Shown in pieces: positions 49,503 through 50,448 of a stretch of 50,448 nt of DNA. The translations under genes and the position numbers were made by a program. The stretch lies in assembly GCF_947254915.1 (NCBI RefSeq), contig NZ_CAMYEZ010000002.1:1-50448 (forward strand), in the 5' to 3' direction. Within the stretch, counting starts at the first letter, position 1. Each line of letters starts with the position of its first letter. This stretch comes from an uncultured Porphyromonas sp. (GTDB lineage: Bacteria > Bacteroidota > Bacteroidia > Bacteroidales > Porphyromonadaceae). The notes under the pieces were generated by a model. It was not told the origin of the DNA. It saw only the letters and a program-made list of their open reading frames with translations, and made no database searches.

Positions 49503-50448
49503 GCCGTCCCGACCTAGCCATCGTCGTCCTCAACTGGAACGGGCGCAAGCTCCTCGAGGAGTACATTCCGCCCCTCGTGGCGCACACACCGCCTGAGCAG
49601 GCCGACCTCGTGGTCATAGACAACGGTTCGACAGACGACTCGCTCGCTTACCTGCAGGAGGCTTTCCCGCAAGTCAAGCTCGTTCGTCTATCCGAAAACT
49701 ACGGCTTCGCAGGAGGCTACAACCGAGGGCTTCGCCAGCTCGACTACTCTTATTATTGTCTCCTCAATAGCGACGTACGTGTCTCACCCCACTGGTGCGA
49801 CCGTCCGCTAGCTTTGCTGAGGAAGGGTTCCGCTGCCGTACAACCCAAGCTACGCAGTGACCGCCAGCCCGAAGCGTTTGAGTACGCCGGCGCTGCTGGT
49901 GGTGAGCTAGATCGCTGGGGTTATCCCTTCTGTCGGGGTCGTCTCTTCGACACCGTCGAGCTGGATCATGGGCAGTATGACGAGGAGTGCGAGATACTCT
50001 GGGCGACAGGCGCCTGCTACTTCGTCAGTAGCGAAGCGTTTTGGCAGGTAGGCGGCTTCGACGAGAGCTTCTTCGCTCACATGGAGGAGATTGATCTGTC
50101 GTGGCGGCTCTGGCTTGCAGGCGGTCGTCTCCGCTACACCCCCGACAGCGTCGTCTACCATCTCGGAGGAGCCACGCTCGAGATGGGGAGCCCGAGGAAG
50201 AGCTACCTCAACTTTCGCAACAACCTCCGCATGCTCTACAAGAACCTCCCCACACGGCATGCCCGCAGGCGCATCCTCCTCTGTCGCCTGCCGCTAGACC
50301 TGCTCGCCGCCCTCACCTTCCTCCTCAAGGGGCAGCCCCGACACGCCACAGCCGTACTACGAGCCGTGCGCGACTTCTACCGCACCCGTCGCCGGCTCGC
50401 CCTCTCTGCCGAGCAACCCTGGTACCAGCCCACGGCAACCCCACCCAT
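49499..50448 (+). CDS. glycosyltransferase family 2 (rhamnosyltransferase-like), partial
   Basis: At least 316 codons; no stop before the window ends. The start ATG at 49499 overlaps the mtaB stop (ATGA), so translation is coupled. The GT-A domain is clear: LAIVVLNWNGRKLL, VVIDNGSTDDSLAYL, the DxD-type LLNSDVRVSP and WATGACYFVSSEAF, plus GGFDESFFAHMEEIDLSWRL. This layout is that of WbbL-type rhamnosyltransferases, but the sugar is not certain. The C-terminal part is basic and may bind the membrane. It is likely involved in surface polysaccharide. Confidence 0.88.
   Translation, partial: MSRPDLAIVVLNWNGRKLLEEYIPPLVAHTPPEQADLVVIDNGSTDDSLAYLQEAFPQVKLVRLSENYGFAGGYNRGLRQLDYSYYCLLNSDVRVSPHWCDRPLALLRKGSAAVQPKLRSDRQPEAFEYAGAAGGELDRWGYPFCRGRLFDTVELDHGQYDEECEILWATGACYFVSSEAFWQVGGFDESFFAHMEEIDLSWRLWLAGGRLRYTPDSVVYHLGGATLEMGSPRKSYLNFRNNLRMLYKNLPTRHARRRILLCRLPLDLLAALTFLLKGQPRHATAVLRAVRDFYRTRRRLALSAEQPWYQPTATPP

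Overview
The window looks like a chromosomal segment of a Bacteroidota bacterium, most likely a Porphyromonas of the asaccharolytica/uenonis type (the genus is inferred from family resemblance; no search was run). Supporting signs are promoters with the Bacteroidota -7 element TAnnTTTG, DUF4293 and DUF4294 proteins, the short Bacteroidota omega subunit, a lipoprotein TamA (TamL), a Bacteroidota-type AMP nucleosidase and tandem fimbrillin lipoproteins. No rRNA, CRISPR array, prophage or intact insertion sequence was seen.

Layout. 139-4431 (+): bamD, omega subunit, DUF4293 protein, an IMP dehydrogenase of the Tritrichomonas foetus type, and miaA. 4802-5434 (-): DUF4294 protein. 5553-10340 (+): GIN-domain lipoprotein, FtsB/DivIC-like protein, small membrane protein, RluA-type pseudouridine synthase and DsbD, closed by a hairpin. 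10508-11422 (+): flavodoxin and its DUF2023 partner, followed by a long hairpin. 12011-20893 (+): a beta-helix-like lipoprotein, then tamB and tamL (overlapping). 21229-24612 (+): probable metal (zinc) uptake operon: small Cys/His protein, TonB-dependent receptor, and DUF4625 lipoprotein with a His-Asp tail. 24856-27648 (-): ABC-2 exporter plus a PD-(D/E)XK-type HSDR_N_2 protein. 27703-29547 (+): AMP nucleosidase and holA. 29909-39022 (-): an operon of glycogen debranching enzyme, GT4 glycosyltransferase, GH57 enzyme, M3 peptidase and a lamin-tail-domain protein. 39878-43828 (-): three fimbrillin lipoproteins, the first fused to a non-specific nuclease domain. 44503-44575: tRNA-Lys. 44767-50448 (+): amidase, MlaD-like protein, small membrane protein, split chromate transporter, mtaB and a GT2 glycosyltransferase that runs off the window.

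The most unusual structure lies between the genes. Several long non-coding gaps hold copies of a ~350-bp element that I reconstruct as a MITE. It has ~18-bp terminal inverted repeats (CAGGGCTGACGCATTATA and its complement), a body that is an array of 21-22-bp quasi-palindromic units (core CTTCCGAAG), and a ~110-bp tail domain. Two copies are bounded by exact 8-bp direct repeats (AGGGGGAG; CTCCGCAT), as expected for target-site duplications. Four copies have both ends, a right end sits at the left edge of the window, and three more gaps carry array-only relics. A cousin array with an exact 22-bp period lies at 39187-39296. In two cases the right end lies 40-41 bp upstream of a -7 promoter box.
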